Of a stretch of 64,000 nucleotides of DNA, positions 1 to 9,804 are shown piece after piece; the stretch's first letter is position 1, and each line of letters starts with the position of its first letter. The notes under the pieces were generated by a model. The model saw only the letters and a list, made by a program, of their open reading frames with translations. It was not told the origin of the DNA and ran no database searches. Position numbers and translations under genes: made by a program. The DNA is from Schizochytrium sp. TIO01 (taxonomy: Eukaryota > Sar > Bigyra > Thraustochytrida > Thraustochytriidae). The stretch covers positions 2,144,001 through 2,208,000 of the forward strand of contig SMSO01000036.1 in the NCBI GenBank assembly GCA_004764695.1, given 5' to 3'.

Positions 1-203
1 AAATAAATCTATACTATAGAGAATAGCAAACTTAACTGAGTTAATAAAATTATGAGTAATTATTATGAAGCAAATCTGAAAATAGAGACGTATCTAATAC
101 ATCTACTAGCTATAGCATTTTATACTATTTTTAATTAAAAAGGGTCTATTTTACAAATAGGCCGCCTCTAAATTCTTTCTCTCACCTTCTTCTTTTGTTG
201 CAG

Positions 204-1472
204 AAGCAGTCGAAGAGCTTTCACAGGCAGCAGTGGGTCGGTACCTGGCAACAAATCAAACCTTTGAAGATCTCGCTAACGATATATCAGTGGAGACCTT
301 GAGGTAATAGAGACTGCGTTAGCTGAATTAATTGTTGATTTTGCAGCTGGAGTTGGAGCTGCTCTGGTTTTGCCACACAAAAGGATATTCAGGTTCGCCC
401 ATCGGTAATCAACTTGCCGAGACGAGAACTGCAACTAGAACTAGCGGGTTGCCTTTTGAAAGATACTGCACGTGAATTTGCAAAGAAAATGTTGAAAGAG
501 GAACAACGGAATGCTCTTGAGGAAGTGGCGGGAAATGTCGAAGCATGGCTTGAAGAAAAGGGTGTAAAGCTTGATGTGAGCTGGCCTGCGGACGCGACCG
601 TCCACGATGTTTTGGAGCAGACGCTGCAAGAAGTCACCAAGCTGCGTCAAGAGAATTTCTCAGCATGGACAAAGAAATGGTCAAACAAAGACGGACAAAC
701 TGTATCGATGCGCCAATTTGGTCACAATGGTTGCAAAACTATTATGTCAACCACGTCTCTTAATACAACCCAGGAAGAGTTTGGCGTTTTTGCGAATGAT
801 AAGCGTATGTTTGATGTGGCAAAAATCTGGGATGCTACTTTCAAGACAGCGGAAACAATTGCAGAGCTTCCGCTTGGATCAAAGGAGAGTCCTCCCCACG
901 CTTCGACAGCACGGATTGTGCGCTGGCAGCTCAATGCCTCCCCTCTCTGGCCTCGCGAAATTTTGTACGTTATCATCCCAATTAACAATGGCTTTGGAGG
1001 GACTTGTTACGCCTATGCTGGCCTGCAAGGCCTTCCGACATCGCCGGGGTTCGTGAAAGCTCGCCTTCAAGCGCCATCTTTTGATGATGTAGCGCCCGAA
1101 AACAAAGAGGACTCATCAAAGCTTTCGCTTTTACATGCGTTTACTTGCGAGCTTGGTTTACCAGGGTTTGTCCAAAGATGGGTTATTGACCCTGCGGCTG
1201 CAAAACATGCCCGGGAGGAGGCAGTGGAGATTGTAGGGACTCTTTACTTCGGAGGCGTTCAGGTCCATTTCTGGATCACCAACATCCACAAAATAAGCCT
1301 CTTCATGAACAAAATAATCACAAAAGCATTTTACGTTGTTTTATCTGTTGCCATAAACGCGATTAACTTCATAGCTCGTTTCGCGGCACTACAATACTTT
1401 TTTGCTTTTTCTATCAATCCGCTTCCTCCTGGCTATAAAGCCTACAGCTCCGCTAACTTTCTGGTTCTATAA
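204..1472 (+). CDS. START-like lipid-binding domain protein, 5' end missing
   Basis: The 3' part of a gene whose beginning lies upstream of the window or in unrecognised exons. The main exon (347-1472) is joined in phase to an upstream exon (204-303) by a 43-nt GT-AG intron; unspliced, the frame meets TAA at 305-307. The upstream exon is preceded by a pyrimidine-rich acceptor ending at 203. The middle has the look of a START-type hydrophobic lipid pocket: an R-W segment followed by SPLWPREILYVIIP, then GFVKARLQAPSFDDV, then a small/hydrophobic C-terminal helix region around ELGLPGFVQRW. This pattern (PRD/E-hydrophobic, GxVxA, PSFD) is typical of START proteins that bind or move lipids. The last 60 residues are hydrophobic and could be a membrane anchor or intron read-through. 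Family assignment rests on motif memory only. Confidence 0.45.
304..346 (+). other. 43-nt GT-AG intron in START-like gene
   Basis: The donor reads GAG|GTAATA and the acceptor TTGATTTTGCAG. Removing it joins the flanking exons with a Ser codon split two bases/one base. Without removal the frame stops within the first codons of the segment. Confidence 0.6.
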
Positions 1473-3791
1473 ATAGCAAGATATAGGCTCCACCCACGAA
1501 CGAATTCGCTGATTTTACAATACCTACTATATAGCAAAACGAACATTTCAGTGATACTTTCTGGCTAACTCTTCGGTTTAAGCGGCAACAACCTTCCAGG
1601 TGAGTACCAAAAGCAACACCATACTACCCTTTTGCAGGAAATGGCCCGGGCATACCTTTGAATTTCCCCATGATTTCATAAATGATTTATGGCAGTAGAC
1701 GTGGCTATGGTTTTCGTGACATCTAAGCTACAGTCGCGCCAGGAGTGTGCTCGTACGAGTTACGCCAACATCGATATCTTCCAGTTTGCTGTTGTCGCGA
1801 ATATAAGTTGCATACCAAGTACGGTTATTGCCAGAATGTTTGCGTCGTAAAGCAGGTTTTCAAGTACGTTTGGGAACAATTGGGAAGCTTGAACAACAGC
1901 CAGCTCTATGAACAAGCGATCGAGGTTGTTGCTTGCAATATTGCGTCTCCGACTAAACTTGTTACCTTGCTCTTTAGGAAAATGAGGTTGCTTAGCCCTT
2001 CGTCCCATTCGTTCTAGTTCTTCTTGCTGGGAAGTTCTAAGAAGCTAATTAAATTCAGCTTGAGGTGGTGTTCTGGATGGCGTGACTTCATGTGTGTCTC
2101 TATTTTGTGCTATGCAAGAACCAAGATTACAAAGTAAGCCATTTTATTTTGTAGTGAAAGAGACGTACTCCCAAAGCAAAAAATGTAACTTTTTTCTAAA
2201 ACTTTTTTTTTCAGAGTCTTCGTCACAAGATCATAAGAGTTGCCAGGTTACACAATTAGCTAATACGCGATGATAAACGACCATATTATATTGATGTTGG
2301 CTTTGCCTCCGACCTATATGGATTTACTTTGAGTTTGGTTTTGTGAAAAGAGAAGCTTTCTCTGTGCTCAGGATCTGGTTGAGAAAGTTACGCGAACGAT
2401 CCGCATATGTTCTTATTTCGTGACTAGCCCCGCAAGCACCTTTAAATTCAATCAGTTAGCCTGACAAATCCATGACCATGATAACACTCTTGAATCTGCT
2501 GAAGCTTCCAGGTGCAAAGACCGCTGATATATGCTGAAGAGATCAACTCAGAGAATTTGGGCTAGAATTGGTTCCTATTCAAGTTGGTTTCAAGATATTA
2601 CAAAAAGAAGCTCTAAAAAAATAAAAATATCTATTTTTCTTTCTTTCTACTACCATGATCCAAGTAAGAAGTAAACTAAAATTCAAAATGACGGAAACGA
2701 GTGCAGATGTGGAAAAGGACACCCCAACGAAACCTAACCTACAACAATATTGGACTCTATTGGCTTGGACCCTAAATGGTTATCCTCCTGGCGCGAGAAG
2801 TCAATGATTCACCCGACAATAAGGAGTCAGATGATCTTTAGGCGTGTGTGCATTTCTGGATAGATAAGCTGTAGCTTCACAGGGCTGCGAAACCTGGCAA
2901 GATCTTCGGATTCGGCTCTGCTGTCATTCTGCCGATTCTACCGGCCGTCAGGATATTCTCAGCATCGAACAGAGAAACACAAATCGAACAGGGAACCAAG
3001 ACCCGGAGATGTCGTTCTCATCGCCGCATGCCACCGATATTACAATTTCGTTCGTGTTCATGATCTCGATCAACTTGAACCTTGTCAAGAACATAGAACA
3101 TTGCCAGACCCTCCACAAGCGACACTGCGTGCGTCTGTTAAGCCACCGTGACTTCCATCCATTTGCAGTCGCTCTTCAAACCCCGCGAACCTCGTGCCTC
3201 AAACAGCCTCGAACGAGCTCATGAATAGAGAATCTGGGAAAACCTTCGTCCTCCAAGTTCCACGCAAGCAACCCAGCTCCCGCCTGCACGCATCCACACG
3301 CACACATCCACTGCTCGCACGCAGTTCCTTGTTCTCGCCCGAGCCCGCCCTCGAGGCTTGAGTTTTTCCCGAGGAACTAACCTCTCTTCAAGGTTTGCTT
3401 CTGCTCAAGATGTCCTCCATCTGGAACTCGTCGCTATTGGCTTTGTCCAACGAAGCGAAGTGAGAGCACTTTGGTCCATGTTGGCGGCTAAGAGGTGCTA
3501 TAGTTTCGGCTAAGAGGTGCATTTCCAACTGCCGCAATTTGAATTCGAGATTTGAATTAATAGGGATTAATAGGGGCGGTTCCGCGGGCAAAGCGACGAG
3601 GAGAAAGTCCAAAAACGAAGAGACCCAAAGCAAATCCAGAACTCGAAGAACTGCGAGAAGAACAAGGACGACGAGGAGGAGGACAGCAACAGCAAGAACA
3701 ATAACAACCGCAGGAGAAGCAGCAGAAATAGGTTGGAGTGCTTGCGGGTTGAGGCAGAGGATCAGGAACTCGGGGGGGGACTCGGGGGAGG
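1473..3791. other. Intergenic, no gene recognised
   Basis: About 2.3 kb of AT-rich sequence with only short, low-complexity or overlapping open frames and no recognisable protein. From about 3600 to 3780 it becomes purine-rich (AAGAA and GAGGA runs), probably the 5' untranslated region of the gene that starts at 3792. Confidence 0.6.
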
Positions 3792-4658
3792 ATGGCGGAA
3801 ATGCTCTCTAAGTTGGACCTTTCGGATACGAGCGTGCTTGCGACGCTTGCAGTAGGGGCGATTGGACTTGTAGGCGCGTTGGTGTTCTTGAGCTCGCGTG
3901 GAAGCAAAACTCCACGACCCGGTGAACTCCTGCCTGGAGAGAAGAGAGACACGGTCTACTTTTATGCGTTTGCGCCGTGGAAACATGGACCCAGCGCGTC
4001 AGCACCGTGCCTCAAGCTTGAAGCTTACCTCCGCCTTGCAAAGATTGAATACGTGCACAAGAAAACTCTGAAGGGTCACCCGCGCACCAAAAAACTCCCG
4101 TACATTCGCTACAACGGCGAGTGTATCTATGACTCGAATTTTATCATTTCTTATCTGGTGAAGAAAGCTGGAACTCTCGACATGGACGCACATGTCTCGG
4201 CGGAGCAACTTGCGATCAACCGCGCTGCTGCATCTATGGCTGAAGATTCTCTCTACTTTTGCGTTGTTGTTGAGCGCTGGGTCAACAATATTGACAACTT
4301 CTCCGCAAGTCTGCACGATGCGAAGTCTCCCCCTTACTGGCTCTTCCGTCTTATCTTCCGCTATCTTGTACGTCCAGGTGTTCAGAAGCAAGTATATTTC
4401 CAAGGTACTGCTCGGCTCACCAATGACCAGATTGAAGAACGAGTAGATGGCCAGTTGAAAGCATTTTCTGGAATTTTGGGTACCAAGGACTTTTTTGGAG
4501 GAGACAAGCCTTGCACTGCAGACCTGACCATTTTCGCAAACCTGAGTACTATGTATTATGTGCCTTGGTCCAAGCTGGGTCTTTTGCTCAAGAAATACAA
4601 CAACCTCGCAGCATATGTCGAGCGAATGCAATCCCTTGCTTTTCCTGAGCTGAAGTAA
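3792..4658 (+). CDS. FAXC/metaxin-like GST-fold membrane protein
   Basis: A 288-residue protein with one N-terminal membrane segment (about residues 16-36) followed by a glutathione S-transferase-like fold. The thioredoxin-like half (about 54-125) contains YFYAFAPWKHGPSASAPCLK and then LPYIRYNGECIYDSNFII, which matches the failed-axon-connections (FAXC)/metaxin branch: a bulky substrate-site loop, cis-Pro in LPYI, and a D-S step before a helix. The second half is all-helical and ends with the family pattern of a GDKPCTADLTIFA helix cap. Members are membrane-attached, often on mitochondria. Catalytic GST activity is not implied. The ATG at 3792 follows a purine-rich leader and is the first in frame before the membrane helix. 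Nearest animal name would be FAXC; a metaxin-related outer-membrane role is an alternative. Confidence 0.75.
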   Translation: MAEMLSKLDLSDTSVLATLAVGAIGLVGALVFLSSRGSKTPRPGELLPGEKRDTVYFYAFAPWKHGPSASAPCLKLEAYLRLAKIEYVHKKTLKGHPRTKKLPYIRYNGECIYDSNFIISYLVKKAGTLDMDAHVSAEQLAINRAAASMAEDSLYFCVVVERWVNNIDNFSASLHDAKSPPYWLFRLIFRYLVRPGVQKQVYFQGTARLTNDQIEERVDGQLKAFSGILGTKDFFGGDKPCTADLTIFANLSTMYYVPWSKLGLLLKKYNNLAAYVERMQSLAFPELK

Positions 4659-5385
4659 AACCTCTTTTCCTTTGCAAAAGCTTTAAAATTTAAACATTAA
4701 AAAATCAGATTTTCGTCAAATATTTTTGGGTATGGTTATGTGTATGTTTCGTTTCTGATGGATCGCTATGAGATGGACGCACTCAAAAATGGTCTTACCT
4801 TTCTCGTTAGTGATTCTCCTGGATTTTTACTGTTTCCTCGTGCGTTTAGACTGCGCTTATTGTGAGTGACAACCTTAATCCTGACACGAGTTTGTTGAAG
4901 CTAGACATTCGTTGACTCAGTAAAGTCTAGCGCCGAGAAGAGGCAATGCTCAACATATGGGTCACCATGTTTCTCATTAAGAACCACTAAACAATCACTT
5001 CTCGTTTTCACTGCAAACTGAAGCGACGAATGGAAAGAGAGTACTTTAGGTGTGTTCCACAGAAGATTTTTTTCCCTTCCCACCACAAACCTATGCTGTT
5101 TTTGTTTTTTCTTTTGAATGAAAGAGCACAGAACTCGCTTTGCTTCAAGTGTCTTTCATCTCCTGCCGCCATGTAATGTCCACATCGCTTCTGACCTCGC
5201 CAGAGTCTAAAGGTCGTGCTTACGTACTTTCTTTTCCACTGGTTTCTTGAAAGGCCAATTCTTCGAAATAATTGAAGATAGAACATGACATGACACAGAT
5301 TGAGAAATAATTGAAACGAATGGAATGTATCACCCAAATCTACTAAATCCAAATTGGAGGCACAAGAGCCTGTCGCGAAGACGAC
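4659..5385. other. Intergenic between two same-strand genes
   Basis: About 730 bp, AT-rich in its first third. It must hold the 3' end of the FAXC-like transcript and the promoter of the next gene. No clear signal or conserved reading frame was seen. Confidence 0.5.
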
Positions 5386-8300
5386 ATGGAGAACGTGGAG
5401 GTCCTTCGCGGACTAGAGGCGGTTCTGGCAGAGGATTTCTGGGACGAGGTGGTCGCTGGAGGCGATGATCCCTTCGCGCCGCTTGCCCAACTCCCAGGTG
5501 CTGTGCCCCTCGTCTCAGATGGTAGCCTCGCTGCCTTGAGCGCCACCCTCGCTGCAGCCAAGACCGAAGGCATTCCCGGTCAGCGTGACGCAGCCGCACA
5601 GCCTAGTGTTTGGAGTGAGACAGCTGTAGACCTTCCTGCCATGGATCCGCCAGAAGCTGGCTGCATCCACATCGGCGAAGAAGACGTTGTCGAGAGCGCC
5701 GTGAAAACAGAGCTTCAAGACGTCTCACGAAACATTCGCCACCAATTCCAGATTAGAGGAAACGCAACCAATGAACATAACTTTGGAGATCATCTCGCGC
5801 TTTGGCTTGTGGAAACTGGTGTGCTCGAGCAGGTCCACGATAAGCTCCGCGAAAGCCTTCCGGAACATCGCGCTATGCCAATCGATGTCACCGTGTACTT
5901 CGTGTACTTGCTCCTTAAAAGAGAGGCCCAAGATCTTCCCGAAAGTGCCTTTTTCGGCAGGCAAGCGAGACACTATGAACCTGAAAGGATTGGAGAATGG
6001 AAATTTGATGCGGCACAGTTCAGGAGACTCTTTGATGTCGTGGCTTCGACTACATTGGCACCAGCGGATGTATATTTGGGCGCGGGAGAAACAAATTCGG
6101 CAGAAACGGGGCGATTTCCAGTCATGCTAGAGGATTCAAGCTCGGAAGTGCAGACATGCGCAGAAAAGTTTGCAAAATTTGCGTGTGAGATGTGCTTCTC
6201 GAGAACCGCTATCGTGGCACTGGACAGGGAAAAATTGCTACCCAATGGGACCCAACCGTTTGATAGCTGCCTCTCGGCGCGGTCAACGACTACCGGTATT
6301 ATTTTATCGCAAGAGTATTTTGAATCGTCTGCAGTCAATGCTAATTATCTTTTGCAAGTCCTTGGACCTCTCTCCCTGCATCAAAACGTCCCACTCGATA
6401 GCTTTTCCACTGGGCCGCATATTTTGCTAGACTCGTCGATGAACCCGTTGCAAGTTGCCCAAGATCCTGCCATGAGAAATTTAAATATTGTTACGACCTC
6501 TGTTAAGCCAGTAGATGTAGCCAAAGGCCGGCGATGGAATGCAAATTGGTCCCGGCTTTCCTCAAGCGACCAGGAACTCTTTCAACTTGATTATGCCAAC
6601 GGGACTGGCAGAGTCTTAACTTTCCGATTCTCTGATACGCGTTTTGCTCCTGACCAGTGGTCGGCGTTAGCATATCCACGATACCCTAATCGTCATGTAC
6701 ATGAATTGCAATTGTCATACTCATCGTCCTCCTTATCTAAGGGTAACGTGGCGTTAGATTCTCTTAATAATATGCATGCTTCGCATAATACTGGATCTGG
6801 CATGACTAGTTCTGGAGATAATATGATGGATTCAGGAGGTCACACTCTTCACTCAAGCTCGCCAATGCCTTATGCATGGCCTGCACTCGCTAATAAACTC
6901 TTTGTTGAGCTTACTTCTGGGCAACGAGATGTCTGGGGAAATTTCTTCCACTCGATCGGAAGAATTAACAATGCAACGCTTGCTCCACTATTAGCAACCT
7001 TTGCCTTCCATACTGCTTGCCTTGACGCTGAAGAAGACACCAGCACAGATAAACCTGGTAACAATGCTTTGGAGCGCGAGCGATTACCCGATGCCGTCCG
7101 CACTGCAAGCTTAAACGTTCTCTCCCTCACTGGCAATATGGCTACTTTAACTGAGACCATGCACAACACAAGCTCACTCGAGGAGTGGCCTCTTGAGCAA
7201 CTTCAACAACTTGCCAAAACCCTTGGTGTACCTATCAGTTTGAACATGTCCAGTGAGGAACTCATTTCAGTGTGTCAGACAATTATGTCCGGAAATCTCA
7301 TGCAAGCATCTCTCATGTCCTCAATACTGCGACCTATCAGTAGACAACCAACGAGGACCAAATTGACGATCGACAAGGCTCTTGACTCTCTGCGTGGTGA
7401 GCTCGTTCGCTGCAAGGTAGCGAGCGAAGTTTTTGGGCAGAAACGTTTTGGGCTTGTGCGCACCGCAGAATTCTCGGCCCATTGCACCATGCTCGAAAGT
7501 GTACTTGCCTTCCGTCCCATAAATCGTGACGATCCCCTGGCACCCCCCGTTGCCGTTGATTCGCCAGAGCAAAATGGACAAGGTCAACTTGTGCAAAAGG
7601 TATCTGACTGTGCTTTACGTCACGCATCGCGTTCAATGGAATGGATTCAAGACCAACAGGTCCAAGATCCTTCCAATTCTGTATGTTTTGCTGCTGTTGA
7701 TATAGTCCTACGGCAATCACAAGCATCTTTGATTGATGAGCCATATCAGCACGACGATACACAATCTGTCCCGGCCATCCACAAGGTTGTGCTTGACTCT
7801 ACATCACTTTCTTATGCTCAAGAGTTGGCAACCTTTTACGAATTAATTCCCCGCCGATCCGAGCGCTGTAGCTTATTTCAACATACAGCAAGTGGCCTCC
7901 ACGACGTCTTGCATGTTGTTGTGGCCAGTGCTGCCGCTAATGGGCTGCAAAGCCATGCTGGGCGAATTCTGAAAATTGTGCATGTACGCTTCGCTCCAAG
8001 GCTCGTGCAAGACCTTGCTTTAGTAGTTGGATATGTAGGTGATCGATATTTGGAGTGGGTACTGAATCCCGCTCAACCAGCTCCACCAAGTGAGCAATTA
8101 GATTTCCTTCGTTCAAGTTGGGGACTTTCACCAAGTGACATTCAGACTCGGCGCTGGCAATGTACACAGGTACAGGAGCATCCTAGTTTACATCTTGACC
8201 ATCACTCCCCAGAATCTCCTTTGCGTATAGTACACAATATTGTTCCTCGGATTGTTGATTGGTGCGCTTTAGCATGCTGGTACCAATCTCATGTGTTTTC

Positions 8301-9399
8301 AGATTCTGTACGCTCTGGTATTCACAAGCATGCAGGCTCCAAAAGTTGGCTATTGCATCTGCTTTTCTCAAGCAGTAATAATGCTGCAAACACATATCTT
8401 GTTATGAGTGCTGCAGCTTCGCAGCATGATTGGCATACTGCTGAAGCTTGGCTCATGCATCGAAGGGAGCGAGGCTCTCTCGCACATCTCGTGGACTCAA
8501 AATTGGAGTGGTCGTCATTTCGAGAGGCTGTTCGAAGATTGTTGCCGCGCGAACTAACAGATTATACCCCCGATATAAGCATCCCTGCATCAACAACCTC
8601 ATCTCAGCAAATACTTCATCATGTGCAACATCAGCAGCACATTCATCAGCAACAGCAACAGCACCAACAATCCCAGCAACAGCAAGGAATGCTATCAAAT
8701 CATGGTGCAGCTTCCATAGATTCAGAGCGAGGCTTGCATTCCGTTCTGCGGTTTCAAGGTGAGGTCTGGGATCCGGAGCATAACTCAGCTCAAGCTGAAA
8801 TGTTGCGGGCTTCGACTGAAGCACTGATTGGAAAATCACATTCCGTGCGAATGCGTCTTTTAGCAGAAGATGAACTTCTTATCTTTCTTCGTAGATCGCA
8901 CAACATGGGCGTACGCCATACAGCATCGAACATTGAAATGGACATTTATGGTCAGGATTTGGAGAAGAGCGTTCGCCGAGATGGTATTCCTTGTTATTTG
9001 TGCTGTTCTGAGTGTGAGAAGAAGTCGAAACCTGGCCATACGTCACGTCGTGCTTATCATACAAAGACGTGGTGCGTGGACTGTGGTTTGATCCCTTTAT
9101 GTACAACAGGGCGTGCTATGTGGAATAATCGCACATGTTTTGAAATCTGGCATGATATCAACGTAGATGAGAGACGAAATGGAAACCTTGACCTTTGCCC
9201 CTGCCAGAATCAGGCCAATAAACATGGTGACCCTTTTGATGACCAAGGAGAAACCACAGAGTCTTCCACAGCACGTCTTTTCCCTCGCCATCTTATCACT
9301 GACACCACAACATTCTTGCAAAGAAGCTCTCGGAAGCGTCGGCGTACAACAGGTGTAGTACCTCTTCCTACAACCACCGAATCATCTATGGCCCCTTAA
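5386..9399 (+). CDS. Large orphan protein with C-terminal piggyBac-type zinc ribbon
   Basis: A single 4-kb exon coding 1337 residues, not recognised over most of its length. The C-terminus (about residues 1203-1256) has the spacing CYLCCSEC, then RRAYHTKTWCVDC, then LC and CFEIWH. This is the order of the zinc ribbon found after DDE transposases of the piggyBac class (CxxC, R-T-x-x-W/F-C-x-x-C, LC, CFE-x-x-H). The DDE catalytic core itself was not found. A SAP-like helix pair may lie around residues 600-630 (EEWPLEQLQQLAKTLGVP, then SSEELISVCQTIM). A Gln/His-rich tract lies near residues 1079-1104. The tail after the ribbon is basic (SSRKRRR), a possible nuclear signal. A DNA-associated nuclear role is inference only. 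The ATG at 5386 is the first in frame and sits in ACGACATGG. Confidence 0.7.
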   Translation: MENVEVLRGLEAVLAEDFWDEVVAGGDDPFAPLAQLPGAVPLVSDGSLAALSATLAAAKTEGIPGQRDAAAQPSVWSETAVDLPAMDPPEAGCIHIGEEDVVESAVKTELQDVSRNIRHQFQIRGNATNEHNFGDHLALWLVETGVLEQVHDKLRESLPEHRAMPIDVTVYFVYLLLKREAQDLPESAFFGRQARHYEPERIGEWKFDAAQFRRLFDVVASTTLAPADVYLGAGETNSAETGRFPVMLEDSSSEVQTCAEKFAKFACEMCFSRTAIVALDREKLLPNGTQPFDSCLSARSTTTGIILSQEYFESSAVNANYLLQVLGPLSLHQNVPLDSFSTGPHILLDSSMNPLQVAQDPAMRNLNIVTTSVKPVDVAKGRRWNANWSRLSSSDQELFQLDYANGTGRVLTFRFSDTRFAPDQWSALAYPRYPNRHVHELQLSYSSSSLSKGNVALDSLNNMHASHNTGSGMTSSGDNMMDSGGHTLHSSSPMPYAWPALANKLFVELTSGQRDVWGNFFHSIGRINNATLAPLLATFAFHTACLDAEEDTSTDKPGNNALERERLPDAVRTASLNVLSLTGNMATLTETMHNTSSLEEWPLEQLQQLAKTLGVPISLNMSSEELISVCQTIMSGNLMQASLMSSILRPISRQPTRTKLTIDKALDSLRGELVRCKVASEVFGQKRFGLVRTAEFSAHCTMLESVLAFRPINRDDPLAPPVAVDSPEQNGQGQLVQKVSDCALRHASRSMEWIQDQQVQDPSNSVCFAAVDIVLRQSQASLIDEPYQHDDTQSVPAIHKVVLDSTSLSYAQELATFYELIPRRSERCSLFQHTASGLHDVLHVVVASAAANGLQSHAGRILKIVHVRFAPRLVQDLALVVGYVGDRYLEWVLNPAQPAPPSEQLDFLRSSWGLSPSDIQTRRWQCTQVQEHPSLHLDHHSPESPLRIVHNIVPRIVDWCALACWYQSHVFSDSVRSGIHKHAGSKSWLLHLLFSSSNNAANTYLVMSAAASQHDWHTAEAWLMHRRERGSLAHLVDSKLEWSSFREAVRRLLPRELTDYTPDISIPASTTSSQQILHHVQHQQHIHQQQQQHQQSQQQQGMLSNHGAASIDSERGLHSVLRFQGEVWDPEHNSAQAEMLRASTEALIGKSHSVRMRLLAEDELLIFLRRSHNMGVRHTASNIEMDIYGQDLEKSVRRDGIPCYLCCSECEKKSKPGHTSRRAYHTKTWCVDCGLIPLCTTGRAMWNNRTCFEIWHDINVDERRNGNLDLCPCQNQANKHGDPFDDQGETTESSTARLFPRHLITDTTTFLQRSSRKRRRTTGVVPLPTTTESSMAP
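8623..8700 (+). repeat. CAG/CAA-rich tract coding Gln/His
   Basis: Imperfect CAA/CAG/CAT codons inside the 1337-residue gene encode a run of Gln and His. The mixed codons suggest an old tract rather than a freshly expanded microsatellite. Confidence 0.8.
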
Positions 9400-9804
9400 T
9401 TAGCATCCTCTTGATTAATTGAAGTTTTCATTCTTACTCTTTCGACACTTCTCCTTGTATAATTTTTCTTAGGTGAGGTATTTTCGGGTTGTCAACCAGC
9501 TGGCGTAGCTTGATGTGGTGTATCTACGTAAAGTTTTTAAGCGAATCTGTGTTCCTCAGCTTGCAGCTGAGGATATTCGAAGTTCTTCGAGAACTGGTGC
9601 ATTTGCATCTTCTTCGAATAAGTGCAGGGAATTTTTATTAGGACCAAATGATTGGCGAAGAACTTTAGAGTCACATGAATTAAAAGTCAAGTCTCTTAAG
9701 AATAGGTCATGAATTTCCAAAATAACGTGAGTTAACGAAAAAGAAAAAACGGGTTGAAACTAGTAATTTAATCAAACTGTTAATCAGCTATTAGTATAAA
9801 GATT
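9400..9804. other. Intergenic between convergent genes
   Basis: About 400 bp between two stop codons facing each other. It is AT-rich and should hold both 3' ends. No gene is seen. Confidence 0.6.
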
